The notes beneath the pieces are model-generated. The model saw nothing but the letters and a program-made list of their open reading frames with translations. It was not told where the DNA came from and ran no database searches. 28,350 nt of DNA, taken from contig DKVI01000011.1 of assembly GCA_002491115.1 (NCBI GenBank), positions 9,666-38,015 on the forward strand, given 5' to 3'. The DNA comes from Lachnospiraceae bacterium UBA7182 (GTDB lineage: Bacteria; Bacillota; Clostridia; Lachnospirales; Lachnospiraceae). A program made the translations under genes and the position numbers. Shown here one piece after another: positions 1 through 6,586 of this stretch (position 1 is the stretch's first letter; each line of letters begins with the position of its first letter).

Positions 1-189
1 GACGTTACAGATCGGGTCACTAAACAGGAAAGAAAGAAAGCTGATAGCGAGCTTAAGAAGAACAGGATTGGCATTATTGGAAATATGATTAAACTCCATG
101 CAACCAAAGAACAAATTATATCTTATGGATTTACCGAAGACGAATATCAGGCGGCAAAAGGCAGTATGGATGCAAATAGTATCCTGTGA
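1..189 (+). CDS. 3' end of an unidentified protein (partial)
   Basis: Frame 1 is open from the window edge to TGA at 187-189 and encodes the last 62 residues of a protein. The fragment is charged and probably helical: it starts with a Lys/Glu/Arg-rich stretch (KQERKKADSELKKN), then a short hydrophobic turn (GIIGNMIKLHATKEQIISYG) and the ending FTEDEYQAAKGSMDANSIL. I do not recognise the family. The tail has the look of a small helical module of the 'KEQI..GFTEDEY' kind, but this is not enough for a function. The segment is visibly more AT-rich than the genes to its right. The stop codon lies inside the left arm of a long inverted repeat. Confidence 0.55.
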   Translation, partial: DVTDRVTKQERKKADSELKKNRIGIIGNMIKLHATKEQIISYGFTEDEYQAAKGSMDANSIL

Positions 190-232
190 TTAACCTGGGG
201 CTTTTTAAAGAAAGCCCCTGATTTCACAGGAT
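181..232. repeat. Long imperfect inverted repeat between convergent genes
   Basis: ATCCTGTGA (181-189) is matched by TCACAGGAT (224-232), and GGGGCTTT (197-204) by AAAGCCCC (211-218), giving a nearly continuous stem of about 20 bp around a 6-nt loop. It lies between the end of the plus-strand gene and the end of the minus-strand acyl-ligase gene. It is probably a bidirectional transcription barrier, but neither side shows the clean T-tract of an intrinsic terminator. The stop codon of the left gene is part of the stem. Confidence 0.6.
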
Positions 233-240
233 ACTCGCCA

Positions 241-1749
241 TTAATATCTTTTAATCTTTTTGGACGGCGTCTTGGGAAATTCTTCTTCCCTGATTTTCAG
301 CCGGTAGATTTTCTTATATGCAGGTGCGCCCTCGTTCCAGGTATCAATCAGTGCCTGAAGCGCGCCTTCCAGATCTTCGAGTCCTTTTTTCTCTCTGTAT
401 TCCTGATCCGGGAAGATCTCCGCCTCGATCACGCCTTCGCTTTCCCGCACCAGAATCTCCTGTACCAGCGGACTTTCCGACAGCCTGTTCTCCAGTTCTT
501 CCGGCGAAACATTCTCTCCGTTCTTGGTAATGATCAGATTCTTCTTCCTGCCGGTCAGATAGACGAAGCCTTCTTCGTCCACATACCCTAAATCGCCTGT
601 CCGAAGCCATCCGTCCACAAGAGTTTCTTCTGTCTCCCCAGGCATCTGATAATACCCCTGCATCACACTGCTGCCCCGGACCCACAGTTCCTCGTCCACG
701 GTCTTTGCTTCACAGTTGGGCATAAGCTGTCCTACAGAGCCTTTGCGCACATTCCAGCTTACGGTTGTGCTGATGACCGGCGCGCACTCGGTCATGCCGT
801 ACCCCTGCAGGATCGTAATCCCATAAGTCCCGAACAAATCCAGCATTGCCGGAGGGAGATACGCGCCTCCGCTGCAGATTGTATGGAACTGTTCTCCGAA
901 TACTTCCTGTTTAACAATCTGAGGCGGAAGTCCTGCCGCTTCCTGAAGTTTCTTCGCCATCGTCTCGATCATCAGGGGCACCATCAGAATCACATTCGGC
1001 TTAAATAACTTGATATTTTTAGCCATACGGATCAAAGAATCGTTGATACATATAATGCTTCCAAGGGAAAGCCCCTTCAGGATATCCATACTCAGGCAAT
1101 AAGCATGATGGATCGGAAGCACCGTAAGGAGCACCGTTCGCTCCGGGAATTTCATATCCAGGCAGGTAGCGTTCTCTGCCAGATTCCTGTGGCTCAGCAT
1201 GACGCCCTTGCTTTTTCCCGTGGTGCCAGAAGTAAACATAATAGTCGCCAGATCCTCCGGCTTTGGCTCATGGGAAAACGCGCCTTTTTGTTCCTTTAGA
1301 AGCTGCCCAAAAGAAAGCGCTTCCTCATCCCCGGTTTCTTTTTGTATGGAGATGACGGCTTTTAATTTCGGGCATTTTGCTTTTGCCGTCAACATGACAT
1401 CTTTACGGATCTCGTCTATTACCAGTACAGAAGCGTCCGACCGGTCAATCAGCTCGCACATCTCGTCTGCCGGAAGAGATACGTCCAGCGGCACGCACAC
1501 AGAACCGCTGTTTACCGTTCCGAAATAGGTTACAAGCCACGGATACGATGTCATACCTGTGACCGCCACATGTCCTCCTAAAACACCCAGCGACGCGAGG
1601 ACTCTGGAAAAGCTCTCGCTGTCCGCTTTCAGGTCTTTATAGGATTTACTCTCAATCGTATCTTTTTTTATCTTATATCGGATTGCGTCTTCGTCGCCGT
1701 ATTTCTGCGCCGACTGCACAATAATTTCCCGAATCGTACTTAACAACAT
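241..1749 (-). CDS. AMP-forming acyl-CoA/acyl-ACP ligase (ANL superfamily)
   Basis: Predicted 502-residue adenylating enzyme that activates a carboxylic acid as acyl-AMP and probably loads it onto the carrier protein encoded immediately upstream. The sequence shows the P-loop TSGTTGKSKG (about 173-182), YGMTE (317-321), TGD (384-386), the hinge region GRKKNLIITKNGENVSPEE (about 400-418) and a C-terminal PKTPSKKIKR in which Lys498 is the expected catalytic lysine; the usual Gly before it is Lys. The start at 1749 is chosen because GGAGAGGTG lies just upstream and it begins 13 bp after the carrier-protein stop; an in-frame ATG further upstream would overlap the carrier gene. It is the last gene of the operon. 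Substrate cannot be read from the sequence; fatty acyl or small aryl/amino acids are possible. Confidence 0.9.
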   Translation of the reverse strand: MLLSTIREIIVQSAQKYGDEDAIRYKIKKDTIESKSYKDLKADSESFSRVLASLGVLGGHVAVTGMTSYPWLVTYFGTVNSGSVCVPLDVSLPADEMCELIDRSDASVLVIDEIRKDVMLTAKAKCPKLKAVISIQKETGDEEALSFGQLLKEQKGAFSHEPKPEDLATIMFTSGTTGKSKGVMLSHRNLAENATCLDMKFPERTVLLTVLPIHHAYCLSMDILKGLSLGSIICINDSLIRMAKNIKLFKPNVILMVPLMIETMAKKLQEAAGLPPQIVKQEVFGEQFHTICSGGAYLPPAMLDLFGTYGITILQGYGMTECAPVISTTVSWNVRKGSVGQLMPNCEAKTVDEELWVRGSSVMQGYYQMPGETEETLVDGWLRTGDLGYVDEEGFVYLTGRKKNLIITKNGENVSPEELENRLSESPLVQEILVRESEGVIEAEIFPDQEYREKKGLEDLEGALQALIDTWNEGAPAYKKIYRLKIREEEFPKTPSKKIKRY

Positions 1750-1762
1750 CCTGTCACCTCTC

Positions 1763-1993
1763 CTATTCTGCCGACAGCTTTGCCAGATAGTCCACCGCTT
1801 CCTGCACCGTGCGGATATTGGCGGCCTCCTGCTGATCAATCTCCACGTCAAATTCATCCTCCAGCTCGCCTAACATACTCATAAAGTCAAACGAGGTAAA
1901 TCCAAGATCCTCCATAAAACGGGATTCCGGATGAATATTTTCCGGCTCCACTTCCACATAATTGCAAATAATCTCTGATAATTTTTCAAACAT
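1763..1993 (-). CDS. Acyl/peptidyl carrier protein
   Basis: A 76-residue acidic protein of the phosphopantetheine carrier family. The expected attachment serine is Ser34 in DLGFTSFDFMSM, a variant of the common DSL motif. The length and the acidic helices (EDEFDVEIDQQEA) are typical. The start at 1993 has AGGAG 8 nt upstream; ATG at 1999 would be too close to it. The gene lies between a condensation-like enzyme and an AMP-forming ligase, so it is more likely a dedicated carrier for that pathway than the fatty-acid synthase ACP. An 89-bp gap separates it from the gene upstream, and that gap holds one copy of a 57-bp repeat. Four-phosphopantetheinylation would need a transferase encoded elsewhere. 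Confidence 0.9.
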   Translation of the reverse strand: MFEKLSEIICNYVEVEPENIHPESRFMEDLGFTSFDFMSMLGELEDEFDVEIDQQEAANIRTVQEAVDYLAKLSAE

Positions 1994-2019
1994 ATGCATA
2001 GCTCCTGTTAAAATTTTGC

Positions 2020-2076
2020 TCCAGCCGCTAACGTCTCCGGAAATCAATCCGGACATTGTCCGGGCATTCGCTGTTT
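2020..2076 (-). repeat. 57-bp dispersed repeat, copy 1
   Basis: Read on the minus strand this copy runs from AAACAGCGAATGCCCGG to GCGGCTGGA. It aligns without gaps to 6423-6479, with about 80% identity; the core CCGGATTGATTTC is identical. This copy contains CCGGACA-T-TGTCCGG (2050-2064 area) and CCGGA-ttgatt-TCCGG as overlapping alternative hairpins. Both copies lie on the same strand, 25-60 nt before a ribosome binding site, which would suit a leader RNA element or a protein-binding site. No known family is recognised. Confidence 0.6.
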
Positions 2077-2082
2077 TTCTTC

Positions 2083-3495
2083 TTACACCAGTTTCATTAT
2101 ATCCCCGACCGAAAGATTCGGGTTTTCAACTCCTTTGAACATGATCTTACACAGATAATAGTACATATATTCCAGTTTTTCTCTGGTCACCGCTTTCACC
2201 TGATGTTCAAAGTTAAAGTCCAGCCCGTTATCATCCGGACGGTGCATGACGGTCAGGTACATAGCCTGGGTCGTAGCGCCGTTGGGATACCATTTGGTCT
2301 TATAATGAATATCTCCCAGTTTTTCCAGCCCTTTTTCTTTTAACGTCATAGGCTGGTATGTCAGCGACATGGGTTCGTAAGTCTGTCCGCCCGGATGAGG
2401 ATATTTCTTCCCTCTGTATGCGAAATACGCCACCGGATCATAATTCGCATGACGGAAATATTCGTTCTGCAGGTCACGGATCATATAGATGCCTTCCAAA
2501 AAGGTCCTGTCCTCGGAAATAATCGTCCTGAAGGGGAAGGAATGTATCCTTGTACCTCCGGACTTTTTCTCCTTTAAGGTCGCGCGCCTTGCGATGGCCG
2601 TGTTAATAGAGACGTCCTCATTCCCGTTCATCTTCTGATAATAGGTACGAAGCCCCATCAAAAGCAGGCATGCCAGAGACACATGATATTTCTCACAGAA
2701 ATTCATCAGCCGCCTGGTGGGTTCTTCTTCCAGATGGAAAATATCCAGCGCCGAATCCACTGAATCGGACACATTGACAGCCGCCCTTGCATCTGGATTA
2801 CCGCTTCTCTCACGTTCTGCTTCCAAAGCCCCCGGGCCGTCAATTCCATTATAAATGGGTTCCGGCATTTCGTCTATCAGTTTCTGGAAGTATTCTTCAT
2901 CCCGCTTCTTCGCTTTAGAACCTGCTTCATAGGCCAGATCTTTCTCAATCTGCTCTATATAGGAAGCCATGTCTTTCGGATAATCCACGCCTTCATACAT
3001 GGTATTGCAGTACAGCTCAATCACATCCCGCAGAAAACAGATCAGCGACTGGGCATCCATGATCCTGTGATCCACCAGAAGATACACGCCCTGGTATCCG
3101 TCCGGCATTTTAATCATGACGATACGGCTCATGGGAGAATCCTCCGCCTTAAAAGGAACCGCCGTCCATTCGGTCATGGTCTTCTCCGCGTCTTCCATGG
3201 AACCTGATGTAAAATCCATAAATTCCACATCCGGTTTTCCTTCTTCTGTGTTCACTACATACTGATACCAGGTTCCTTCCTTGTCCTGGGCAAACCGCAC
3301 ACGCAGGCACTCACAGCGTTCATAGGCTTTATGAATCGACGCCTTCAACACTTCCATATCCAGCTCCGCTTCAATAGTCAGGCTGGTTCCCACATTCAAT
3401 ACTTCTTTCTTCGGACAGAAATTCTGATAGAAGAAATGAAACTTCTGTGCCGCTGTCAATGGGTAAACCGGATACCCTTTCCTTTTTCTCATCAT
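2083..3495 (-). CDS. Free-standing condensation-domain-like acyltransferase
   Basis: A 470-residue protein with the layout of NRPS condensation domains and alcohol acetyltransferases (chloramphenicol acetyltransferase fold). It begins with YPVYPLTAAQKFHFF, like the C1 motif, and has DHRIMDA at 142-148 in place of HHxxxDG. The catalytic second His (143) and the structural Asp (147) are present; the first His is Asp and the final Gly is Ala. There are no attached A or T domains: these are encoded by separate genes downstream. The start overlaps the hydrolase stop as ATGA, with GGAGGG 8 nt before it, so translation is probably coupled. Expected role: transfer of the carrier-bound acyl group to an amine or alcohol acceptor. 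Substrates are unknown. Confidence 0.82.
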   Translation of the reverse strand: MMRKRKGYPVYPLTAAQKFHFFYQNFCPKKEVLNVGTSLTIEAELDMEVLKASIHKAYERCECLRVRFAQDKEGTWYQYVVNTEEGKPDVEFMDFTSGSMEDAEKTMTEWTAVPFKAEDSPMSRIVMIKMPDGYQGVYLLVDHRIMDAQSLICFLRDVIELYCNTMYEGVDYPKDMASYIEQIEKDLAYEAGSKAKKRDEEYFQKLIDEMPEPIYNGIDGPGALEAERERSGNPDARAAVNVSDSVDSALDIFHLEEEPTRRLMNFCEKYHVSLACLLLMGLRTYYQKMNGNEDVSINTAIARRATLKEKKSGGTRIHSFPFRTIISEDRTFLEGIYMIRDLQNEYFRHANYDPVAYFAYRGKKYPHPGGQTYEPMSLTYQPMTLKEKGLEKLGDIHYKTKWYPNGATTQAMYLTVMHRPDDNGLDFNFEHQVKAVTREKLEYMYYYLCKIMFKGVENPNLSVGDIMKLV

Positions 3496-4436
3496 AGACC
3501 AATCCCTCCGATAAACTCGCTTAATGCTTTCTCATAGGCTTCCATATCTTTATAATAGCTCTCCGCATGTGCTGCTCCTTCAACAATGAGCATCTTTTTC
3601 TCCGATGCGCAGTTCTCATAGATCGTTTCGCACATACTGCTGGGAACAAAGGTATCCGCGCTTCCATGGATCAGAAGAACAGGCACTTTCGCATTCCTTA
3701 CTTCCCTTGCCGCGTTGCAGTCGTCCAGACCGTAACCTGCTTTCTTTTTATTCGTCAGACTGGCAATCTGTATCATGGGAAACGCAGGCAGATGATACAT
3801 AGAATGAAGCACATGGGTAAATACTTCTTTCGCCGATGTAAAACCGCAGTCCGAAACAATGCCTTTTACCTGGGACGGAAGTTCCAGGCCGCTGGTCATC
3901 AGTACAGTCGCGCCGCCCATGGAAATGCCATGGAGCAGGATCTTTCCGTCTTCGCCGCAGTGTTTTACGGTCCACCTGATCCATTCCAGCGCGTCCATTC
4001 GGTCCAGGCAGCCAAAACCGATATACTCGCCTTCGCTCTCCCCATGGGCACGCTCGTCCACCAGAAGCATGTTGTATCCCCGCTTCATATAAAAATCGGA
4101 TAATCCGATATAGTCGCTCATGCCCTGGCTGGTATACCCGTGAAAACAGATGACCGTTTTCCTGGAATCCCCTGCCGGGAACCAGGTGGCATGCAGCCGA
4201 AGCCCGTCCGCGGAAATGCAGTATACATCCTCATGGGGCTGCTGCAGCATATACTCTTTTCGTTTTTGAATTAACGGAAAATACTGGTTCCAGTCTGTTC
4301 CCGCCATCTTAATCGTCCGTTCTTTCTTCGCGTTGCCCCGTTTCATGGTTCTCCGGTAAAAATACGCGGACCCCCCTGCCTCCGCCGCGGTCAAAAGGCC
4401 CAAAAGTACGGCGGCTGTCTTTATTTTTCTTTTCAT
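3492..4436 (-). CDS. Membrane-anchored alpha/beta hydrolase
   Basis: A 314-residue serine hydrolase with one N-terminal membrane helix (about 6-27), probably an uncleaved anchor with the catalytic domain outside. The catalytic triad is visible: Ser172 in GISMGG, Asp261 in HGSADTFVP and His290 in EGAAHAES. The oxyanion HG motif is in CFHGYTSQG (97-105), and DERAHGES (127-134) is typical of the YqkD/YfhR-like branch. It lies 12 bp after the SCP2-like gene and overlaps the condensation gene by 4 bp. In this operon it may release a product from the carrier, trim an acyl group or act on an exported lipid. Which of these applies cannot be decided from sequence. Confidence 0.88.
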   Translation of the reverse strand: MKRKIKTAAVLLGLLTAAEAGGSAYFYRRTMKRGNAKKERTIKMAGTDWNQYFPLIQKRKEYMLQQPHEDVYCISADGLRLHATWFPAGDSRKTVICFHGYTSQGMSDYIGLSDFYMKRGYNMLLVDERAHGESEGEYIGFGCLDRMDALEWIRWTVKHCGEDGKILLHGISMGGATVLMTSGLELPSQVKGIVSDCGFTSAKEVFTHVLHSMYHLPAFPMIQIASLTNKKKAGYGLDDCNAAREVRNAKVPVLLIHGSADTFVPSSMCETIYENCASEKKMLIVEGAAHAESYYKDMEAYEKALSEFIGGIGL

Positions 4437-4448
4437 GGCTTTTCTTCC

Positions 4449-4787
4449 CTATCTTTTTGCGTTTCTCCGGTCTACCAGTTCTTTAAAACGCAGCGCTTTG
4501 TCGATATTGCCTTCCACTTTTAATTTCTGGATCGTGAACGCCAGCACCGGGTCCAGTTTTCCACTGGCCAGCTCTTCGAGCGTCTGGGCGCTGCAGGTAA
4601 ACATGGCGTCCCTGTCAAAATATTCATAAGGTTCCACATACAGTTTTCCCTCTTTTACCTCCACATAAAAAATGCCGGATGCTTCCCCTGTAATGTTAAA
4701 CTGATACGCCAGATGTTCTGTGATATCGCTCACATCCGCTTCCATAAACTCGCTTTTTATCTTTGTAAAGAAATCAGCGTAAGTCAT
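4449..4787 (-). CDS. SCP2-like sterol/lipid-binding domain protein
   Basis: A small 112-residue protein matching the SCP2 fold: a beta-rich middle (FYVEVKEGKLYVEPY) followed by the characteristic C-terminal region TLEELASGKLDPVLAFTIQK and KVEGNIDKALRF. SCP2 proteins bind acyl chains or other hydrophobic ligands in a pocket. Start at 4787 is supported by GGAGGAAG 5-8 nt upstream; an ATG further up at 4880 would run through the promoter and operators. It is the first gene of the five-gene operon, which suggests that the pathway handles a lipid-like substrate or product. No signal peptide is visible. Confidence 0.85.
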   Translation of the reverse strand: MTYADFFTKIKSEFMEADVSDITEHLAYQFNITGEASGIFYVEVKEGKLYVEPYEYFDRDAMFTCSAQTLEELASGKLDPVLAFTIQKLKVEGNIDKALRFKELVDRRNAKR

Positions 4788-4821
4788 ACTTTCTTCCTCC
4801 CCAATGTCATTTTTTGTCGTT

Positions 4822-4838
4822 TTCGACCATTGGTCGAA
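4822..4838. promoter_or_regulatory. TetR-type operator 1 (perfect palindrome)
   Basis: TTCGACCA-T-TGGTCGAA is a perfect 17-bp palindrome. It lies 35 bp before the start of the SCP2-like gene, where transcription would begin. It shares the half-site GACC/GGTC with the second site at 4865. The adjacent divergent tetR gene is the natural candidate to bind it. Confidence 0.75.
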
Positions 4839-4857
4839 CTGACTTTTAATAAGATTA

Positions 4858-4880
4858 TCATCTTTTCGACCATCGGTCAA
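4858..4880 (-). promoter_or_regulatory. Operon promoter overlapping TetR-type operator 2
   Basis: On the minus strand TTGACCGATGGTCGAA (4880-4865) is an imperfect palindrome related to operator 1. Its first six bases, TTGACC, make a good -35 hexamer, with GATAAT 15 bp downstream as a possible -10. A repressor on this site would cover the -35 and one on operator 1 would cover the start point. Confidence 0.6.
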
Positions 4881-4936
4881 CTGAATTTACTGACAAAAAA
4901 AGCCTGTAAAAAAATAAATTTATGTGAAATATGCAG

Positions 4937-4965
4937 TTGTTTCTTCTATGCAGGGTATGTTATAT
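4937..4965 (+). promoter_or_regulatory. Probable tetR promoter
   Basis: TTGTTT (4937-4942) and TTATAT (4960-4965) are 17 bp apart and lie about 45 bp upstream of the tetR start. It is a fair but not perfect sigma-A promoter. It is about 60-115 bp away from the two palindromes, so autoregulation is possible but not shown. Confidence 0.45.
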
Positions 4966-5010
4966 TGAAAGAAATACTATGATTCATTATGTTCCGGAAA
5001 GGCAAAAGCT

Positions 5011-5625
5011 ATGCCAAATGACCTGAAATATCAGAAAATATTAGACGCGCTCCAGACACTTCTGGAGGACAAAGATATAAAAAATATTTCCGTAAGCGAT
5101 ATCGCCCGGGCAGCAGGCATGGGAAAAGGAAGTCTTTATTATTATTTTCCTTCCAAAGATGCGATTTTAGAAGCGCTGGTAGAGCGCGATTACGAAAAAC
5201 CTTTAAAGACCGCCAAGAACCTTGCAGGCAAATCCGATATCTCTCCTTTTACCCGCATGGCCATGATCTTCCAGGCCTGCCACAATTCTTCTACCCAGTT
5301 TCGCCTTGGCAGAAACTCCGCGAAAGCTGTCAGCGCTCCGGAGCAGGCTTTTATTCATCAGAAATATATGGCTTATCTGATCTCGGAGATGAAACCGGTA
5401 CTGACAGAGATCATCCGTCAGGGGATTGAAGGAGGCGAGATTCATTTTGACCGCCCTGCAGCACTGGCCGAGATCGTACTGATCGTCCTGGCCGTCAAAC
5501 TGGATAATACGATTGCGCCATCCACACCGGAAGAAACAGAAGCGACCATTCTCGGTCTGATCGCTCTGCTGGAAAAGGGAACAGAAAACCCGGCAGGATC
5601 ATTAAATTTCCTCCGGGCTATCTGA
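5011..5625 (+). CDS. TetR/AcrR-family transcriptional regulator
   Basis: A 204-residue regulator with the N-terminal TetR helix-turn-helix: ISVSDIARAAGMGKGSLYYYF at about 26-46, followed by SKDAILEALVE. The C-terminal ligand-binding half is helical and has no specific signature. Start ATG at 5011 follows GGAAAGG 7 nt upstream. It is divergent from the acyl-transfer operon, and two palindromes with GACC/GGTC half-sites lie in between, so local repression released by a lipid-like or acyl-CoA ligand is the simplest model. Its stop is only 9 bp from the stop of the convergent gene on the other strand, with no clear terminator between them. Confidence 0.93.
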   Translation: MPNDLKYQKILDALQTLLEDKDIKNISVSDIARAAGMGKGSLYYYFPSKDAILEALVERDYEKPLKTAKNLAGKSDISPFTRMAMIFQACHNSSTQFRLGRNSAKAVSAPEQAFIHQKYMAYLISEMKPVLTEIIRQGIEGGEIHFDRPAALAEIVLIVLAVKLDNTIAPSTPEETEATILGLIALLEKGTENPAGSLNFLRAI

Positions 5626-5634
5626 CAAATACGA

Positions 5635-6363
5635 TTATACGGACAGATCGATGGACAGTCCGTCCATGGACATGGAAGATGTGTCCAGACCGATCGCTTC
5701 GAGGACGCCTGCCGCAGTCACGGACGAGGACGCGGAAGATACGGCAGTTCCAAGCCCGGACAGAGAGGAAAGCGTTTCATTCATGGCTTCTTTTCCGTCC
5801 TGGGCAAGTTCTTTGAGGGCATAATTCTGTTCGTCTCTGTGGCGTTTTCTTCTCCGGCTGCGCAGTTCTTCCCTGATCTGCTTCGCTCTTTCTTCCTGCT
5901 GTTTCTTAATCGCCTTTTCCTGTTTTCTCTCCAGTTCTTCTTCCTTACCCAGATTTTTAACTTTCTTCTGGATACGTTTGATCAGCTTTTCCATACGCCT
6001 GATCTGCTGCAGCGCTTTCTTCGCCTCTTTTCCTTCACACCCGTAGGCCGACATCTTCAGGCTTGCCAGGGCTCTTGTGGCTTTTCCCAATACCTGTAAC
6101 ACGTCCATCTTCGTCTCTGCCCGGGCAAGCTCCGCCGCAAGCTGCCCCACCGAATCATCCGGTGCGGAAGCTTTCATCTTAAAATCAGAATTGCCCGCTT
6201 CCTCCATGGACGATATGAGGGAGCTGTCTTTTGTATCAGAAGAAGCCGTTTCCTTCTGGACTCGGTCTGTTTTCTCTGTATCTTTCCCTGTGTCTCTCCC
6301 TGACACAGCCGTCCTGTATACAGAACTGTCATCCCTCTGCCAGTTTCCAGCTGTGACGTTCAT
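5635..6363 (-). CDS. Unidentified basic coiled-coil protein
   Basis: A 242-residue protein of unknown function. Residues 1-70 are polar, Ser/Thr/Asp-rich and probably disordered. Residues 75-105 form an amphipathic helix (LAAELARAETKMDVLQVLG). About 113-188 is a very basic Lys/Arg/Glu/Gln coiled coil, ending with RSRRRKRHRDEQ. The C-terminus is rich in Ser, Ala and Gly and ends in LSIDLSV. No signal peptide or membrane helix is seen. The start at 6363 has AATAGGAGG 5 nt before it and is therefore secure. The 5' region carries copy 2 of a 57-bp repeat, and CCGATAT near 6523 resembles the -10 box of a sigma-D (flagellar-type) promoter without a matching -35. Monocistronic by layout. Confidence 0.8.
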   Translation of the reverse strand: MNVTAGNWQRDDSSVYRTAVSGRDTGKDTEKTDRVQKETASSDTKDSSLISSMEEAGNSDFKMKASAPDDSVGQLAAELARAETKMDVLQVLGKATRALASLKMSAYGCEGKEAKKALQQIRRMEKLIKRIQKKVKNLGKEEELERKQEKAIKKQQEERAKQIREELRSRRRKRHRDEQNYALKELAQDGKEAMNETLSSLSGLGTAVSSASSSVTAAGVLEAIGLDTSSMSMDGLSIDLSV

Positions 6364-6422
6364 AGATCCTCCTATTATAGTTCCGCTACAACCACTCACA
6401 ATGCCCCTATACTGGATTGTTT

Positions 6423-6479
6423 TCCGGCCGCGTTCGCGTCCTGAAATCAATCCGGGCATTGTTCGGGTTTCCGCTGTTT
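6423..6479 (-). repeat. 57-bp dispersed repeat, copy 2
   Basis: Gap-free match to 2020-2076 on the same strand, starting AAACAGCGGAAACCCG and ending GCGGCCGGA. It is 60 bp upstream of the coiled-coil gene start. The hairpin potential seen in copy 1 is weaker here (CCGGA pairs with TCAGG with a mismatch), so the primary sequence is better conserved than the pairing. Confidence 0.6.
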
Positions 6480-6586
6480 AGAGTTTGATGTTTTTGTTTT
6501 CCGCTTTACTTCTTTCTTATATATCGGCGGAATTTTAAAAAAAAGAACACAGAAAAAACACAAAATGGACACAATTTCCAAAAAAT

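Noticed and set aside
344..685. Open frame of 113 codons on the minus strand within the acyl-ligase gene
   Set aside because: It is a shadow in another frame of the ligase; low-complexity Arg-rich translation and no ribosome binding site.
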